Shown here piece by piece: positions 25,246 to 34,528 of a stretch of DNA of 64,000 nucleotides. Made by a program: the position numbers and the translations under genes. The DNA lies in NCBI GenBank assembly GCA_019637645.1, contig JAHBVH010000021.1, positions 43,924-107,923 on the forward strand, given 5' to 3'. Under the pieces are notes generated by a model. The model saw only the letters and a list, made by a program, of their open reading frames with translations. It was not told the origin of the DNA and made no database searches. The stretch comes from Caldilineaceae bacterium (GTDB lineage Bacteria; Chloroflexota; Anaerolineae; Caldilineales; Caldilineaceae). Positions within the stretch are counted from its first letter, which is position 1. Each line of letters opens with the position of its first letter.

Positions 25246-26217
25246 TTATGAACCGACTACAGACGGCGCGGCCGTTAACGATTCGCTGAGCGGTTGTGTT
25301 GACACGTTTTGGGGAATCACACCGTCGGCGGCCAAAACCGGCTCGAGGGCACGGATCGCACATTCCACCATTTGATCATCCGGCGGGCGGGTGGTCAGTT
25401 TTTGCAACCACAACCCTGGTGTAATCAAGGCCCGCATGAGCGGATGTTGGTCATGGGCCGCGCTAAAACGGATGATCTCGTAGGCAATGGCCGCGACAAA
25501 GGGCACCAACAATAACCGCGTGACAAAGCGCAGCAGTAGGGCTAACCAACCGGGTTCGACCCCGGCAAAGGTGAGGGGCGCAAAGAGAATAATGCTGATC
25601 ACCAAAACATAGAGCAGAAAGCTGGTGCCGCAGCGGGTATGTTGGACGCTAAATTTTTGGACTTCTGTCACCGTTAGCGGCGCACCCGCCTCGTAGGCAT
25701 TGATCGTTTTGTGTTCGGCCCCGTGATAGCCAAAGACACGCCCAATTTCGGGAATGCGGCCAATGGCCCATAGATAAAGCACAAAGAGCAGCAGGCGAAT
25801 CGCACCTTCAAAGAGGGCATCGACGACGGGATGGTCATTGACCGCCGCGGCGAGTAGGCGGCTGGCAAAGGTGGGCAGCAGAAAGAAGAGGGCAATGGCA
25901 AAAGTGAGGCTGCCGGCAATGGTTGTCCAGGCTACAGGCCCAGAGAATTCCACCTTTTCTTGGCCTTCTTCTTGGGCCGAGACCTCGGCGCTCCAAAAGA
26001 GGGCGCGCATGCCAAGGCCCAACGCATCCCAGAGCATAGCCAGCCCCCGTACAAAGGGCCACTGGCCCCAACGGCTGGTGTAAATCTTGGCCGTCAGCGG
26101 CTCTTCATGCAACACAATTTCGCCCTGCGGATTGCGCACAGCTACAGCCATGCTCTTGCGCCCCCGCATCATCACCCCTTCGATCACGGCTTGCCCGCCG
26201 TAGTATTGTCTGCTCAT
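25246..26217 (-). CDS. DUF1385 (YqhQ-like) membrane protein
   Basis: This 323-residue protein starts [20 protein letters not shown], the hallmark of DUF1385/YqhQ. The [16 protein letters not shown] block with conserved His/Glu lies near residue 180, and [20 protein letters not shown] follows. Four or five membrane helices are visible. The molecular function is not established. The ATG at 26217 is preferred over 26235 because a TTGACC-17-TACAAT promoter ends 8 nt before it, so the mRNA would be leaderless; no RBS is present. The C-terminal tail (about 60 residues) is variable and Ser/Pro-rich. Confidence 0.93.
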   Translation of the reverse strand: MSRQYYGGQAVIEGVMMRGRKSMAVAVRNPQGEIVLHEEPLTAKIYTSRWGQWPFVRGLAMLWDALGLGMRALFWSAEVSAQEEGQEKVEFSGPVAWTTIAGSLTFAIALFFLLPTFASRLLAAAVNDHPVVDALFEGAIRLLLFVLYLWAIGRIPEIGRVFGYHGAEHKTINAYEAGAPLTVTEVQKFSVQHTRCGTSFLLYVLVISIILFAPLTFAGVEPGWLALLLRFVTRLLLVPFVAAIAYEIIRFSAAHDQHPLMRALITPGLWLQKLTTRPPDDQMVECAIRALEPVLAADGVIPQNVSTQPLSESLTAAPSVVGS

Positions 26218-26225
26218 AGGAAGGG

Positions 26226-26254
26226 ATTGTAACATTAGCCTGAACCCTGGTCAA
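26226..26254 (-). promoter_or_regulatory. Promoter of the DUF1385 gene
   Basis: On the minus strand TTGACC (26249-26254) and TACAAT (26226-26231) are separated by exactly 17 nt. Only 8 nt separate the -10 box from the ATG, which predicts a leaderless transcript. Confidence 0.7.
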
Positions 26255-26485
26255 ACGATTAAGGGGATGGCGCGTCTCCACTGCGTGGCGTTCCGGCTTG
26301 GCCCAGTGCGTGGATGAAGATGTTGGTGAAACATGTGAGCGAAGCGGTGTTTGGCCGGAACGGTGTCAGGCTCGGGACAAAGAGTAAGTTAATTGTAAAT
26401 AGAGCTTTTATTCCTTTGGTCTTACAATGGATTGATCTATTTTCCACTTGACGGCTCGCTCAAACTATCGGTTCGCTCAACATCC

Positions 26486-26494
26486 TGCTATAAT
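26486..26494 (+). promoter_or_regulatory. Extended -10 promoter of cysD
   Basis: TGCTATAAT matches the TGnTATAAT extended -10 element perfectly. The -35 position is poor, as expected for this promoter class. The rest of the gap 26255-26485 holds no gene that I can support. Confidence 0.6.
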
Positions 26495-26539
26495 TGACCC
26501 TTATTATTGAAACCAAGGAGTCAATACAAAAAGTAAATT

Positions 26540-27445
26540 ATGTCATCTTACACACGTACGCATCTAAAACAGTTGGAATCTGAGGCAATCTATGTCATCC
26601 GCGAGGTGGCGGCCCAATTTGAGCGGCCAGTTCTCCTCTTTTCGGGGGGCAAAGATTCGATCGTTCTCTCTCACCTAGCCTATCGCGCCTTTTATCCAGG
26701 ACGGATTCCGTTCCCGCTGCTGCACATTGATACCGGCCACAATTTCACCGAAGCGTTAACGTTTCGCGATGAGTTGGCCAAACAATTGAAAGTGCAGCTC
26801 ATCGTTCGGTATGTCCAAGATTCGATTGATCAAGGGCGCGCCATTGAAGAGACCGGCCCGAATGCAAGCCGCAATGGCTTGCAGACCGTGACGCTGCTTG
26901 ATGCATTGGCTGAATTAAAATTTGAAGCGGCCATGGGTGGGGCGCGGCGTGATGAAGAAAAAGCACGTGCCAAAGAACGCTTCTTCTCCCACCGCGATGC
27001 CTTTGGCCAGTGGGATCCCAAAAATCAACGGCCTGAATTGTGGTCACTCTACAATGGCCGCAAGAATGCCAGTGAGCACTTCCGGGTCTTCCCCATTAGC
27101 AATTGGACGGAAATGGATATTTGGCAATATGTCAAGCTCCACAATCTAGCCTTGCCTTCTCTCTATTTTGCCCACTATCGGGATGTCCTGCAGCGCGACG
27201 GCACCTTATTGGCGGCTTCGGCGGTTGTGCAACCACAGCCCCACGAGACGGTTCAAAATAAGCTCATTCGTTTTCGCACCGTTGGCGATATGACCAACAC
27301 GGGCGCTGTGGAATCGGCGGCGAGCACCCTGGAGGAGATCATTCAGGAAGTGGCATCGGCGCGGATGACCGAACGCGGTAGCCGCGCCGACGACAAGCGG
27401 TCGGAAGCGGCCATGGAGGATCGCAAGCGCCAAGGCTATTTTTAG
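26540..27445 (+). CDS. cysD: Sulfate adenylyltransferase subunit 2
   Basis: This 301-residue protein is the catalytic subunit of ATP sulfurylase, which makes adenosine 5'-phosphosulfate from ATP and sulfate with CysN. The PP-loop motif SGGKDSIV lies near residue 36, followed by [14 protein letters not shown] and the C-terminal [20 protein letters not shown] typical of CysD. The length is normal. The nearest AAGGAG lies 19 nt upstream of the ATG, and an in-frame TAA blocks an upstream start, so translation initiation looks non-canonical. The CysNC gene follows after about 107 nt. Confidence 0.96.
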   Translation: MSSYTRTHLKQLESEAIYVIREVAAQFERPVLLFSGGKDSIVLSHLAYRAFYPGRIPFPLLHIDTGHNFTEALTFRDELAKQLKVQLIVRYVQDSIDQGRAIEETGPNASRNGLQTVTLLDALAELKFEAAMGGARRDEEKARAKERFFSHRDAFGQWDPKNQRPELWSLYNGRKNASEHFRVFPISNWTEMDIWQYVKLHNLALPSLYFAHYRDVLQRDGTLLAASAVVQPQPHETVQNKLIRFRTVGDMTNTGAVESAASTLEEIIQEVASARMTERGSRADDKRSEAAMEDRKRQGYF

Positions 27446-27552
27446 TCTGCCGGTGGCGTGGTGCAGGGATGGTCGGCAAGGTGGTCAGAGGCCGCCATCG
27501 CCATGCTCGTTGCGGATGCAGAGTGGTTTCAAAACAGAGAGAAAACAACGCG

Positions 27553-29538
27553 ATGGTTACAGAACAGACAGGGACAAAGCCTAACTTAAATGGGCAGCGT
27601 GCCGAACCGGATATGATAGCGCAGCCCAATGCCCATATGGCAAGCGATGCCTATTTGGCTATGGACATGCTACGCTTCACCACGGCTGGCAGTGTGGATG
27701 ATGGCAAAAGCACCTTGATTGGCCGTTTGCTCTATGACAGCAAGGCCATTTTTGAAGATCAATTAGAGGCCGTCGAACGGGCCAGCCGCCAACGCGGTGA
27801 TGCCTATGTGGATCTGGCCTTGCTGACCGATGGGTTGCGCGCCGAACGCGAGCAAGGCATTACGATTGATGTCGCGTATCGCTACTTTGCGACGCCCAAA
27901 CGCAAATTTATTATTGCCGATACGCCCGGCCATATTCAATATACGCGGAACATGGTTACGGGGGCTTCCACGGCGGAGTTGGCGATTATTTTGATCGACG
28001 CGCGCAAGGGCGTGGTGACCCAATCCAAACGCCATGGTTTTATCGCGTCGCTGCTCCAGATTCCCCATATTCTGGTGGCAGTCAATAAGATGGATCTGGT
28101 GGATTATGATCAAGAAACCTATCAGCGCATTGTCGCTGAGTATACCGATTTCGCTGCCAAGCTCTCGATTCAAGATCTGACCTTTATCCCCATCTCGGCC
28201 CTCATGGGCGACAATGTGGTGAATAAAAGCGATAAGACACCGTGGTACGAAGGCCCCAGCTTGTTACATCACCTGGAAAATGTGAACGTTGGCGCCAGCC
28301 AGAATCTGGTTGATTTCCGCTTTCCTGTGCAAACGGTCGTGCGTCCGCATCAGGATTTTCGGGGCTTTGCCGGGCAGATCGCCTCGGGCAGCATTATGCC
28401 CGGCGAGGAAGTTGTGGTCTTGCCCTCGGGTAAAACTAGCCGGGTGAAAGCCGTGGTCACCTATGAAGGCGATCTCGCCGAAGCTATTGCTGGTGATTCG
28501 ATTATCCTAACGCTGGAAGACGAGATCGACATTAGTCGCGGTGACATGATTGTCCGTCGTAATAACTTACCCCACGTGGACAATCAGTTGGAATGCACGA
28601 TCTGTTGGATGAGCGAAGAGCCCTTTAATGCCAATACCTCCTACGTTTTGCAACACACTTCGCGACGGGTGCGCGCGTTTGTCAACGAATTGAATTACCG
28701 TATTGATGTCAACACCTTGCACCGTGAGGAAACGGACACGCTACGGTTGAATGAAATCGGACGGGTAAAGATTACAACCACCCAGCCGCTCTTCTTTGAC
28801 AACTATCGGCTTAACCGCGCCACGGGCAGCTTTATTCTGATTGACCCGGCCAGCAACACCACGGTGGCCGCCGGGATGATCCGCCGCCGTGCGCGCACAT
28901 TGGAAGAAGTGGTCCCCAAGCAGTTAGAGCGCCAGAAATCTACGAACGTAGTTTGGGAGAGCAGCCAGATCACCCGCCAACTGCGTGAACAGCAAAATGG
29001 TCATCGTGCGGCTGTGCTCTGGTTTACCGGTCTCTCGGGTTCGGGCAAATCGACCGTGGCACGCCAACTGGAACGGCGCCTCTTTGAATCCGGCTGCCGC
29101 ACCTTCTATTTGGATGGCGACAATGTCCGCCATGGCCTCAATGGTGATCTCGGCTTCTCCGATGCCGACCGCAAGGAGAATATCCGGCGAGTGGGTGAAG
29201 TAGCCAAATTGAGCTTTGAACATGGTAATTTGACCATTTGCACCTTTATTTCGCCCTTTGCCGAGGATCGCGACTTTGCCCGCTCACTCTTGCCGCAGGG
29301 GCGCTTTATCGAAGTCTATGTCAAATGTGATATTGAAGTGTGCAAACGCCGCGACCCGAAAGGGCTCTATGCCCGCGCTTTGCGTGGCGAAATTCCCGAA
29401 TTCACTGGTGTCACTTCGCCTTATGAAGAACCGCAACAGCCCGAACTGATTGTCGAAACCGACTTAAAGAGTGCCGACGAATTAGTCGAACATATCCTAG
29501 CCTATCTGATTCGCCAGGGTATCTTAGCCGAAGCCTAA
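27553..29538 (+). CDS. cysNC: Fused sulfate adenylyltransferase GTPase subunit / APS kinase
   Basis: This 661-residue bifunctional protein is of the NodQ/CysNC type. The N-terminal EF-Tu-like GTPase (about residues 35-260) has P-loop [15 protein letters not shown] and VNKMD; two beta-barrel domains follow. The APS kinase domain (about 480-661) has its own P-loop GLSGSGKST plus [10 protein letters not shown] and the [10 protein letters not shown] block. With CysD it converts sulfate to PAPS. The ATG at 27553 was chosen because the family N-terminus begins shortly after it; upstream codons from 27469 look non-coding. No PAPS reductase is in view; the adjacent polysaccharide locus is a possible user of PAPS. 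Confidence 0.96.
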   Translation: MVTEQTGTKPNLNGQRAEPDMIAQPNAHMASDAYLAMDMLRFTTAGSVDDGKSTLIGRLLYDSKAIFEDQLEAVERASRQRGDAYVDLALLTDGLRAEREQGITIDVAYRYFATPKRKFIIADTPGHIQYTRNMVTGASTAELAIILIDARKGVVTQSKRHGFIASLLQIPHILVAVNKMDLVDYDQETYQRIVAEYTDFAAKLSIQDLTFIPISALMGDNVVNKSDKTPWYEGPSLLHHLENVNVGASQNLVDFRFPVQTVVRPHQDFRGFAGQIASGSIMPGEEVVVLPSGKTSRVKAVVTYEGDLAEAIAGDSIILTLEDEIDISRGDMIVRRNNLPHVDNQLECTICWMSEEPFNANTSYVLQHTSRRVRAFVNELNYRIDVNTLHREETDTLRLNEIGRVKITTTQPLFFDNYRLNRATGSFILIDPASNTTVAAGMIRRRARTLEEVVPKQLERQKSTNVVWESSQITRQLREQQNGHRAAVLWFTGLSGSGKSTVARQLERRLFESGCRTFYLDGDNVRHGLNGDLGFSDADRKENIRRVGEVAKLSFEHGNLTICTFISPFAEDRDFARSLLPQGRFIEVYVKCDIEVCKRRDPKGLYARALRGEIPEFTGVTSPYEEPQQPELIVETDLKSADELVEHILAYLIRQGILAEA

Positions 29539-29570
29539 CCTCGCTGCCGACTCCGCATCGCACCACTAGG

Positions 29571-29614
29571 GTCGTTCTGCGCTGGGATTCTGCCCAAGCT
29601 CAGCGCAGAACGAC
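29571..29614. terminator. Long perfect hairpin after cysNC
   Basis: A perfect 14-bp stem GTCGTTCTGCGCTG/CAGCGCAGAACGAC with a 16-nt loop starts 32 nt after the stop. There is no U-tract. Confidence 0.65.
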
Positions 29615-29671
29615 GAAAGTTGTATCCATTTTTTAGGTACTTTCCTGTAGATCAACCATTATTTTGTCGCG

Positions 29672-29677
29672 TATAAT
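29672..29677 (+). promoter_or_regulatory. Candidate -10 box of the nucleotide-sugar dehydrogenase gene
   Basis: A perfect TATAAT lies 161 nt before the gene, but no convincing -35 partner was found. The predicted leader contains a perfect 11-bp hairpin at 29749-29772 (GCTGTATGGAA with TTCCATACAGC). Confidence 0.4.
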
Positions 29678-29748
29678 ACATTTTATGTATATTTTCGGGC
29701 GCACTGTTCCATGGCAGTTGGGCAGCTATGCGAACAGCCTGAAGTTAT

Positions 29749-29772
29749 GCTGTATGGAACTTTCCATACAGC
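29749..29772 (+). promoter_or_regulatory. Hairpin in the leader of the nucleotide-sugar dehydrogenase gene
   Basis: GCTGTATGGAA (29749-29759) pairs perfectly with TTCCATACAGC (29762-29772) around a 2-nt centre. It could be a regulator site or an RNA hairpin about 65 nt before the start codon. Confidence 0.45.
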
Positions 29773-29838
29773 CCGCAGGATAGCGCAGTAGGACGGATGT
29801 CGCTGCGAGAGGGTGTTCACTAAAGGGGTGAAGCTTTT

Positions 29839-31218
29839 ATGAAAGATGCACTGATTGCAAAATTACAAGCACACCAGGCACAGGTGGCCGTCATTGGGCT
29901 GGGCTATGTGGGATTGCCCCTTGCCCTGAACTTTGCCAAAGCTGGTTATCAGGTGGTTGGGATTGATGTGGATCAACGCAAAGTGGATGCCATTCATCGC
30001 GGCGAATCTTACATCGGGGATATTAGCTCCGCCGAGTTGGCAAGCTATGTCCATGGCACAAATGTCGCGCCGCGGGAAGTCGCGCTGCCGCCGGTTGCCG
30101 AGGGCCCGCTTGGCCTAGCCCCCCTGCTCGCTACCATGCCATTATCGACTGGGCGTCAGGGTACCTTACGCGCGACAACGGATTATGCCGTGCTGGCTGA
30201 TTGTGATGCGGTTTCGGTCTGTGTGCCAACCCCGCTGAACAAGACCGGCGATCCAGACATTTCCTTCATTGCCTCGGCCACCGAGCAAATTGCGCGCTAC
30301 CTTCATCCTGGCATGGTCATTGTGCTGGAATCGACCACCTATCCAGGCACAACCACCGAAGTATTGCTGCCCCGCCTGAGCGAAGCCCAACCGTCTCTGC
30401 ATGTGGGCGAAGATTTCTTTCTGGCCTTTTCTCCCGAGCGCATTGACCCTGGCCGCACCGATTGGATGACGCACAATACGCCCAAGGTCATTGGTGGTGT
30501 GACACCGGCCTGCACGGAGGTCGTTACAGCCTACTATGGGCAGGCGATTGAAACCTTAGTCCCGGTATCGTCGCCGGACGCGGCCGAGATGGTCAAGCTC
30601 TTTGAAAATACCTTCCGTTCGGTCAATATTGGATTGGCGAATGAATTGCTGCTCATGTGTGATAAGTTGGGCCTGGATGCCTGGGAAGTACTCAATGCCG
30701 CGGCGACTAAGCCCTTTGGCTTTATGAAATTTACCCCTGGCCCAGGCTTGGGCGGCCACTGTATCCCGATTGATCCCCTATATCTCTCGTGGAAGCTGCG
30801 TACGCTAGCCTACAATGCGCGCTTTATCGAACTGGCGAGCGAAATTAACACCGCCATGCCCCGCTATTGGGTGCAGAAAGTGCAGGATGCGCTCAACGAT
30901 GCTGGGCGGGCGGTCAAAGGAAGTCGTATCCTGGTGATGGGGGTTGCCTATAAAAAGAATGTCGATGATATGCGCGAATCGCCCGCATTGGACATTATTC
31001 ACTTGCTCGAAGAAAAAGGCGCCCATGTCTACTACCACGATCCGCATGTGCCCTCCTTCCACCATGAAGGCATGGAGATGGTGAGTGTCACTGATCTAGA
31101 TGTGGCGCTGCGCATGGTTGATTGTGTGGTCATTACCACCGATCACGACGCCTACCGTTGGGACGATGTCGCACGTAAGGCCACGCTCGTGGTGGATACA
31201 CGCCATGTGATGGGGTAG
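29839..31218 (+). CDS. UDP-N-acetylglucosamine 6-dehydrogenase-like nucleotide-sugar dehydrogenase
   Basis: This 459-residue enzyme oxidises a UDP-hexose to the uronic acid with two NAD+. The N-terminal Rossmann motif is VIGLGYVGLPLALNFAKAG. VCVPTPL, ESTTYPGTT and FSPERIDPGR follow, then the catalytic-Cys block GPGLGGHCIPIDPLYLSW and the C-terminal VAYKKNVDDMRESPAL. The wording of these motifs is of the WbpA/WecC kind rather than UDP-glucose dehydrogenase. An unusual Pro/Leu-rich insert occupies about residues 72-107. AAGGGGTGA lies before the start. It begins the polysaccharide locus and is followed by a strong terminator, so it is transcribed alone. Confidence 0.93.
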   Translation: MKDALIAKLQAHQAQVAVIGLGYVGLPLALNFAKAGYQVVGIDVDQRKVDAIHRGESYIGDISSAELASYVHGTNVAPREVALPPVAEGPLGLAPLLATMPLSTGRQGTLRATTDYAVLADCDAVSVCVPTPLNKTGDPDISFIASATEQIARYLHPGMVIVLESTTYPGTTTEVLLPRLSEAQPSLHVGEDFFLAFSPERIDPGRTDWMTHNTPKVIGGVTPACTEVVTAYYGQAIETLVPVSSPDAAEMVKLFENTFRSVNIGLANELLLMCDKLGLDAWEVLNAAATKPFGFMKFTPGPGLGGHCIPIDPLYLSWKLRTLAYNARFIELASEINTAMPRYWVQKVQDALNDAGRAVKGSRILVMGVAYKKNVDDMRESPALDIIHLLEEKGAHVYYHDPHVPSFHHEGMEMVSVTDLDVALRMVDCVVITTDHDAYRWDDVARKATLVVDTRHVMG

Positions 31219-31314
31219 GCTTGGGCTCTATCGAACCAGCAAAATCACACCACTGGCTATCCGTCACAAGCGCGTTCATCTAGTGTGATTGCCAATGATC
31301 TTAATGATCTTAAC

Positions 31315-31350
31315 AAAAAGCTGTGCCAATAGAGCACAGCTTTTTCTTTT
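31315..31350 (+). terminator. Rho-independent terminator after the dehydrogenase gene
   Basis: AAAAAGCTGTGC (31315-31326) pairs with GCACAGCTTTTT (31334-31345) around a 7-nt loop and is followed by a further T-rich tail. Confidence 0.9.
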
Positions 31351-31369
31351 GGATTGCTTTGTGAAAAAG

Positions 31370-31399
31370 TTGACGGACTACTGAGAAATTGTGTATGCT
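31370..31399 (+). promoter_or_regulatory. Promoter of the Wzz-led polysaccharide operon
   Basis: TTGACG (31370-31375) and TATGCT (31394-31399) are 18 nt apart. Because transcription would start near 31406, a potential GTG start at 31391 is excluded and the gene must begin downstream at 31520. Confidence 0.7.
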
Positions 31400-31519
31400 T
31401 GGCGGTTGAAAGAAAAGATAGCTGACGAAGAGTCTAAGTTACTGCTGATTTGGGCGTATCAAAGCTGCTGCTTGGAGCGTATCAACAAGGATGGTGACAA
31501 CGATGAAGGAAATGGGTTC

Positions 31520-32926
31520 ATGACTGTTCAACAAGAACGTGTACCAGCACCGGATACTTGGGCTGCCGAAGATGAGATTGATCTGCGCCAATATGTGGAT
31601 GTGTTGATTCGCTGGTGGCGTGAAATTGTCGTCATTACCCTCGGTGTCATGGTGCTGACCGCTGTTAGCATCCTACTCCTCCGCCTAACCCTATCCCCCC
31701 AATATCAAGCGAGCGCCGACGTCGCTATTGTCCGAACCATTAGCGATGTAACCTTTGATGAGCGTTTTCGCACGAACGCAGAAGAATTAGGCACAGATAC
31801 GACTAGCATTAGCGCGCGGCGTAGCGCCTTGCTGGGTTTAGTGGCAACAGGTGCTATTGCCCAAGCGGTGATCACGCAATTGGGTGATACCCTGAGTGTT
31901 GAAGAGAAAAATCCCGCTACGTTGCTAGAAATGGTCGAAGCTGAGCTAGCCACTGTCAACAGCGTTGGTAGCGTTAGTGACTTGATTCGCATCAAGGTCA
32001 CTGCCGATAACGCTGAAAAGGCGGCGGTGATTGCTAATGCTTGGGCACGTATTTATGTAGGTGAAGTCAATACGATCTATGGTCAGGTGCCGAACGAAGT
32101 GCTTACCTCGATTGAGGCGGAACTAGCCAATGCACAAGAGCAATACTTAACTAGCCAAGCAAATTTAGAAGCTTTTATTGCTACTAATCGGATCGATGAG
32201 CTGTCGAGCTTAGTTACTGTGTTACAGCAGCGCGTTAACCAGGAAGTTGCGCTACAACAAGCCTATTTACGGCAGTGGCAGTTGACTCAGGAGCAGCTTA
32301 ATACGGTACAGGCCTTACGAACCCAAGTCGAGCAGGGGGGTGAAGGTGCTGTCCGTAGCAATATGGTCGCGATTCAAGTTCTCAAGCTAAGTATTTATGG
32401 CATGGCTCCGGAGAATTTACAGCTAGGGATCAATGATTTACCAGAAGTGAATCAACAGGCGATGCTCGCTGACTTGGCGGGGTTGTGGCAGTCCCTTGAG
32501 CAGCGTTTGGCCACCCTGAATGCCCAAGTGATTGCTGGTAGTGCACAGTTAGATGCAACCCAAAGTGTAACATCAACCATTGCCGGTGCTCTTGACAGTC
32601 TGCGTATCAGCAAAGCGCAACTCGAGACCGAAACCGCCAAACAATTGCAGCTTACCCAACAGCGTGAGCTGACCTGGGAAACCTATAAAACTCTCAGTAG
32701 CAAAGTCGCCGAATTAAACCTGACCCGTGCGGCAGCTAGTAGTGAGGTGCGGTTTGGTGCACCGGCTGTGCCGCCGGTCGAGGAAGTCGCGAAGATAAGT
32801 TTGATATTAGCTGTAGTTGCAAGCGGGGCACTCGGATTAATGGGGGCCATATTCTATGCTTTTTTGGCTAATTATTTGGATAAACCTCCGTTTCTGTTTA
32901 ATCGTCAGGCAATATCAGGGGCATAA
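31520..32926 (+). CDS. Wzz-family polysaccharide chain-length regulator
   Basis: This 468-residue inner-membrane protein controls polymer length. An N-terminal helix (about residues 35-56, IVVITLGVMVLTAVSILLLR) follows the Wzz opening DLRQYVDVLIRWW. A large periplasmic domain rich in Gln/Ala/Leu coiled-coil segments (about 150-400) and a C-terminal helix (about 433-455) complete it. The C-terminal tyrosine-kinase domain found in some relatives is absent. The start at 31520 has GAAGGAAA upstream and lies after the predicted promoter. It is the first gene of the main polysaccharide run. Confidence 0.9.
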   Translation: MTVQQERVPAPDTWAAEDEIDLRQYVDVLIRWWREIVVITLGVMVLTAVSILLLRLTLSPQYQASADVAIVRTISDVTFDERFRTNAEELGTDTTSISARRSALLGLVATGAIAQAVITQLGDTLSVEEKNPATLLEMVEAELATVNSVGSVSDLIRIKVTADNAEKAAVIANAWARIYVGEVNTIYGQVPNEVLTSIEAELANAQEQYLTSQANLEAFIATNRIDELSSLVTVLQQRVNQEVALQQAYLRQWQLTQEQLNTVQALRTQVEQGGEGAVRSNMVAIQVLKLSIYGMAPENLQLGINDLPEVNQQAMLADLAGLWQSLEQRLATLNAQVIAGSAQLDATQSVTSTIAGALDSLRISKAQLETETAKQLQLTQQRELTWETYKTLSSKVAELNLTRAAASSEVRFGAPAVPPVEEVAKISLILAVVASGALGLMGAIFYAFLANYLDKPPFLFNRQAISGA

Positions 32927-33166
32927 GGAAGGCATAGTCTATATCTTATAAAGATAAGCTGAGTTTCTGGCTGAGGCAAAGAACAAAGCTATTGCGTACA
33001 GCTTCGCCCCTTCAGGTAGGAATCTTTATGCTTCCTATTGCCAAGCAGTTCTGAATGATGTAGCGTTGTTCCTGATTAAAATTTCTCGAGAGGACAAAAG
33101 ACTTTGCCGTCACTGGTGAAGCGTTATTCGGGAACGACTCTACCGTGAAAATATAAAGGCACAATA

Positions 33167-34162
33167 GTGTATCTAGAAACTACTCCCTATGTATATTGGC
33201 CCGATAGCAAGCCCTTCTGGCAGGATAAGCGCGTGATCGTAACTGGTGGTAATGGCTTTCTTGGTTCTGTGGTTGTCGACAAATTAAATGGACGCAATGC
33301 CGCAGAAATTATCACGCCACGGCGTAGTGAGTATGATCTGCGCGATATTGTAGCAATACGCCAGTTGCTACAGGATACAACTGATGTACAGGGCAGACCC
33401 GTGGATATGATCATTCATTTGGCGGCAAACGTGGGCGGTATTGGTGCCAATCGGGCGCGTCCTGCTGAGTTTTTCTACGATAACTTAATGATGGGAACTC
33501 AGCTGATTCATGAAAGCTGGCAAGCTGGTGTTGCGAAATTTGTGGCACTAGGGACAATTTGTGCTTATCCTAAATTTGCACCGATTCCTTTTAAGGAAGA
33601 AGATTTGTGGAGCGGCTATCCAGAAGAGACCAATGCTCCTTATGGCTTAGCCAAGAAGATGATGCTGATCCAAAGTGAAACATACCGCCAGCAATATGGC
33701 TATAATTCAATCTTCTTATTGCCTGTCAACCTCTACGGACCGCGTGATAATTTTGATTTAGAAACTTCGCATGTTATTCCGGCATTGATTCGTAAGTGTG
33801 TAGAAGCCCAAGCGCGCGGTGATGCTCAGATCGTTGCCTGGGGTGATGGGTCTCCTACGCGTGAGTTTCTTTATGTTGAGGATGCGGCCGAAGGCATTTT
33901 GCTCTCCGCTGAACGTTATAATGACAGCGCCCCGGTTAACCTAGGCAGTAGTTATGAGATCAGTATTAAGGCACTTACCGAGATGATTGCTACGTTTACC
34001 GGCTTTTCTGGCGAGATCATTTGGGATACCAGCAAGCCGAATGGTCAACCCCGCCGCAAATTAGATGTAACTAGAGCCGAACAGGCCTTTGGTTTTCGTT
34101 CTCACACCTCATTTGAGGATGGACTGCGTAAGACTATTGACTGGTATCGCTCTGTTGCCTAA
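33167..34162 (+). CDS. GDP-L-fucose synthase-like SDR epimerase/reductase
   Basis: This 331-residue extended SDR protein has the nucleotide motif [10 protein letters not shown], an [23 protein letters not shown] block matching GDP-fucose synthase (WcaG type), and the catalytic [11 protein letters not shown] (YxxxK). The [25 protein letters not shown] segment is also typical. It converts GDP-4-keto-6-deoxymannose to GDP-fucose in characterised relatives. No GDP-mannose 4,6-dehydratase is in this window, so the substrate is inferred. The GTG start at 33167 has AAAGG upstream. A 240-nt gap without a clear gene precedes it. Confidence 0.88.
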   Translation: MYLETTPYVYWPDSKPFWQDKRVIVTGGNGFLGSVVVDKLNGRNAAEIITPRRSEYDLRDIVAIRQLLQDTTDVQGRPVDMIIHLAANVGGIGANRARPAEFFYDNLMMGTQLIHESWQAGVAKFVALGTICAYPKFAPIPFKEEDLWSGYPEETNAPYGLAKKMMLIQSETYRQQYGYNSIFLLPVNLYGPRDNFDLETSHVIPALIRKCVEAQARGDAQIVAWGDGSPTREFLYVEDAAEGILLSAERYNDSAPVNLGSSYEISIKALTEMIATFTGFSGEIIWDTSKPNGQPRRKLDVTRAEQAFGFRSHTSFEDGLRKTIDWYRSVA

Positions 34163-34528
34163 ACTCCAAAAATCAAATCGACTATATAAAAACTTTTTGA
34201 TGCCAATGGTGTAATTTCTCTTTTCTGAGAGCAGCTCCCCGCTTGTAGAAAAAGTGAAATCTACGCCATTAAATTGGTTTCATGGTTATTTCCAGAGTTC
34301 TATAGTCGCTCTCGCCAACGTGTAATTTTTAACTAGACTTGTCTACTAGCTATGGGCATCTAGTAGCTTAGCTGCTTACTTTTTGCCAATCAATGATCTG
34401 GGTGTATGCGAGTGATATCTTTGGTTGACTGGTAAAAAGTAAATGTTCGCTGCATTAGTCGTGTCGTAAACTGTAGATTTTATCGTCGGCTGATAGGCAA
34501 ATAAGTGTCTCTTTCAGGAGAATAGATC
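34163..34528 (+). other. Intergenic region before the flippase gene
   Basis: This 366-nt AT-rich stretch has no credible reading frame. AATGGTGTA (34205-34213) can pair with TACGCCATT (34262-34270), allowing one G-U pair, to form a large stem-loop. I see no clear promoter. Confidence 0.5.

Noticed and set aside
33060..33080. ops/JUMPstart-like element (GTAGCGTT) in the gap before the fucose synthase-like gene
   Set aside because: Only part of the core matches and no RfaH-type context is visible; too weak to report.
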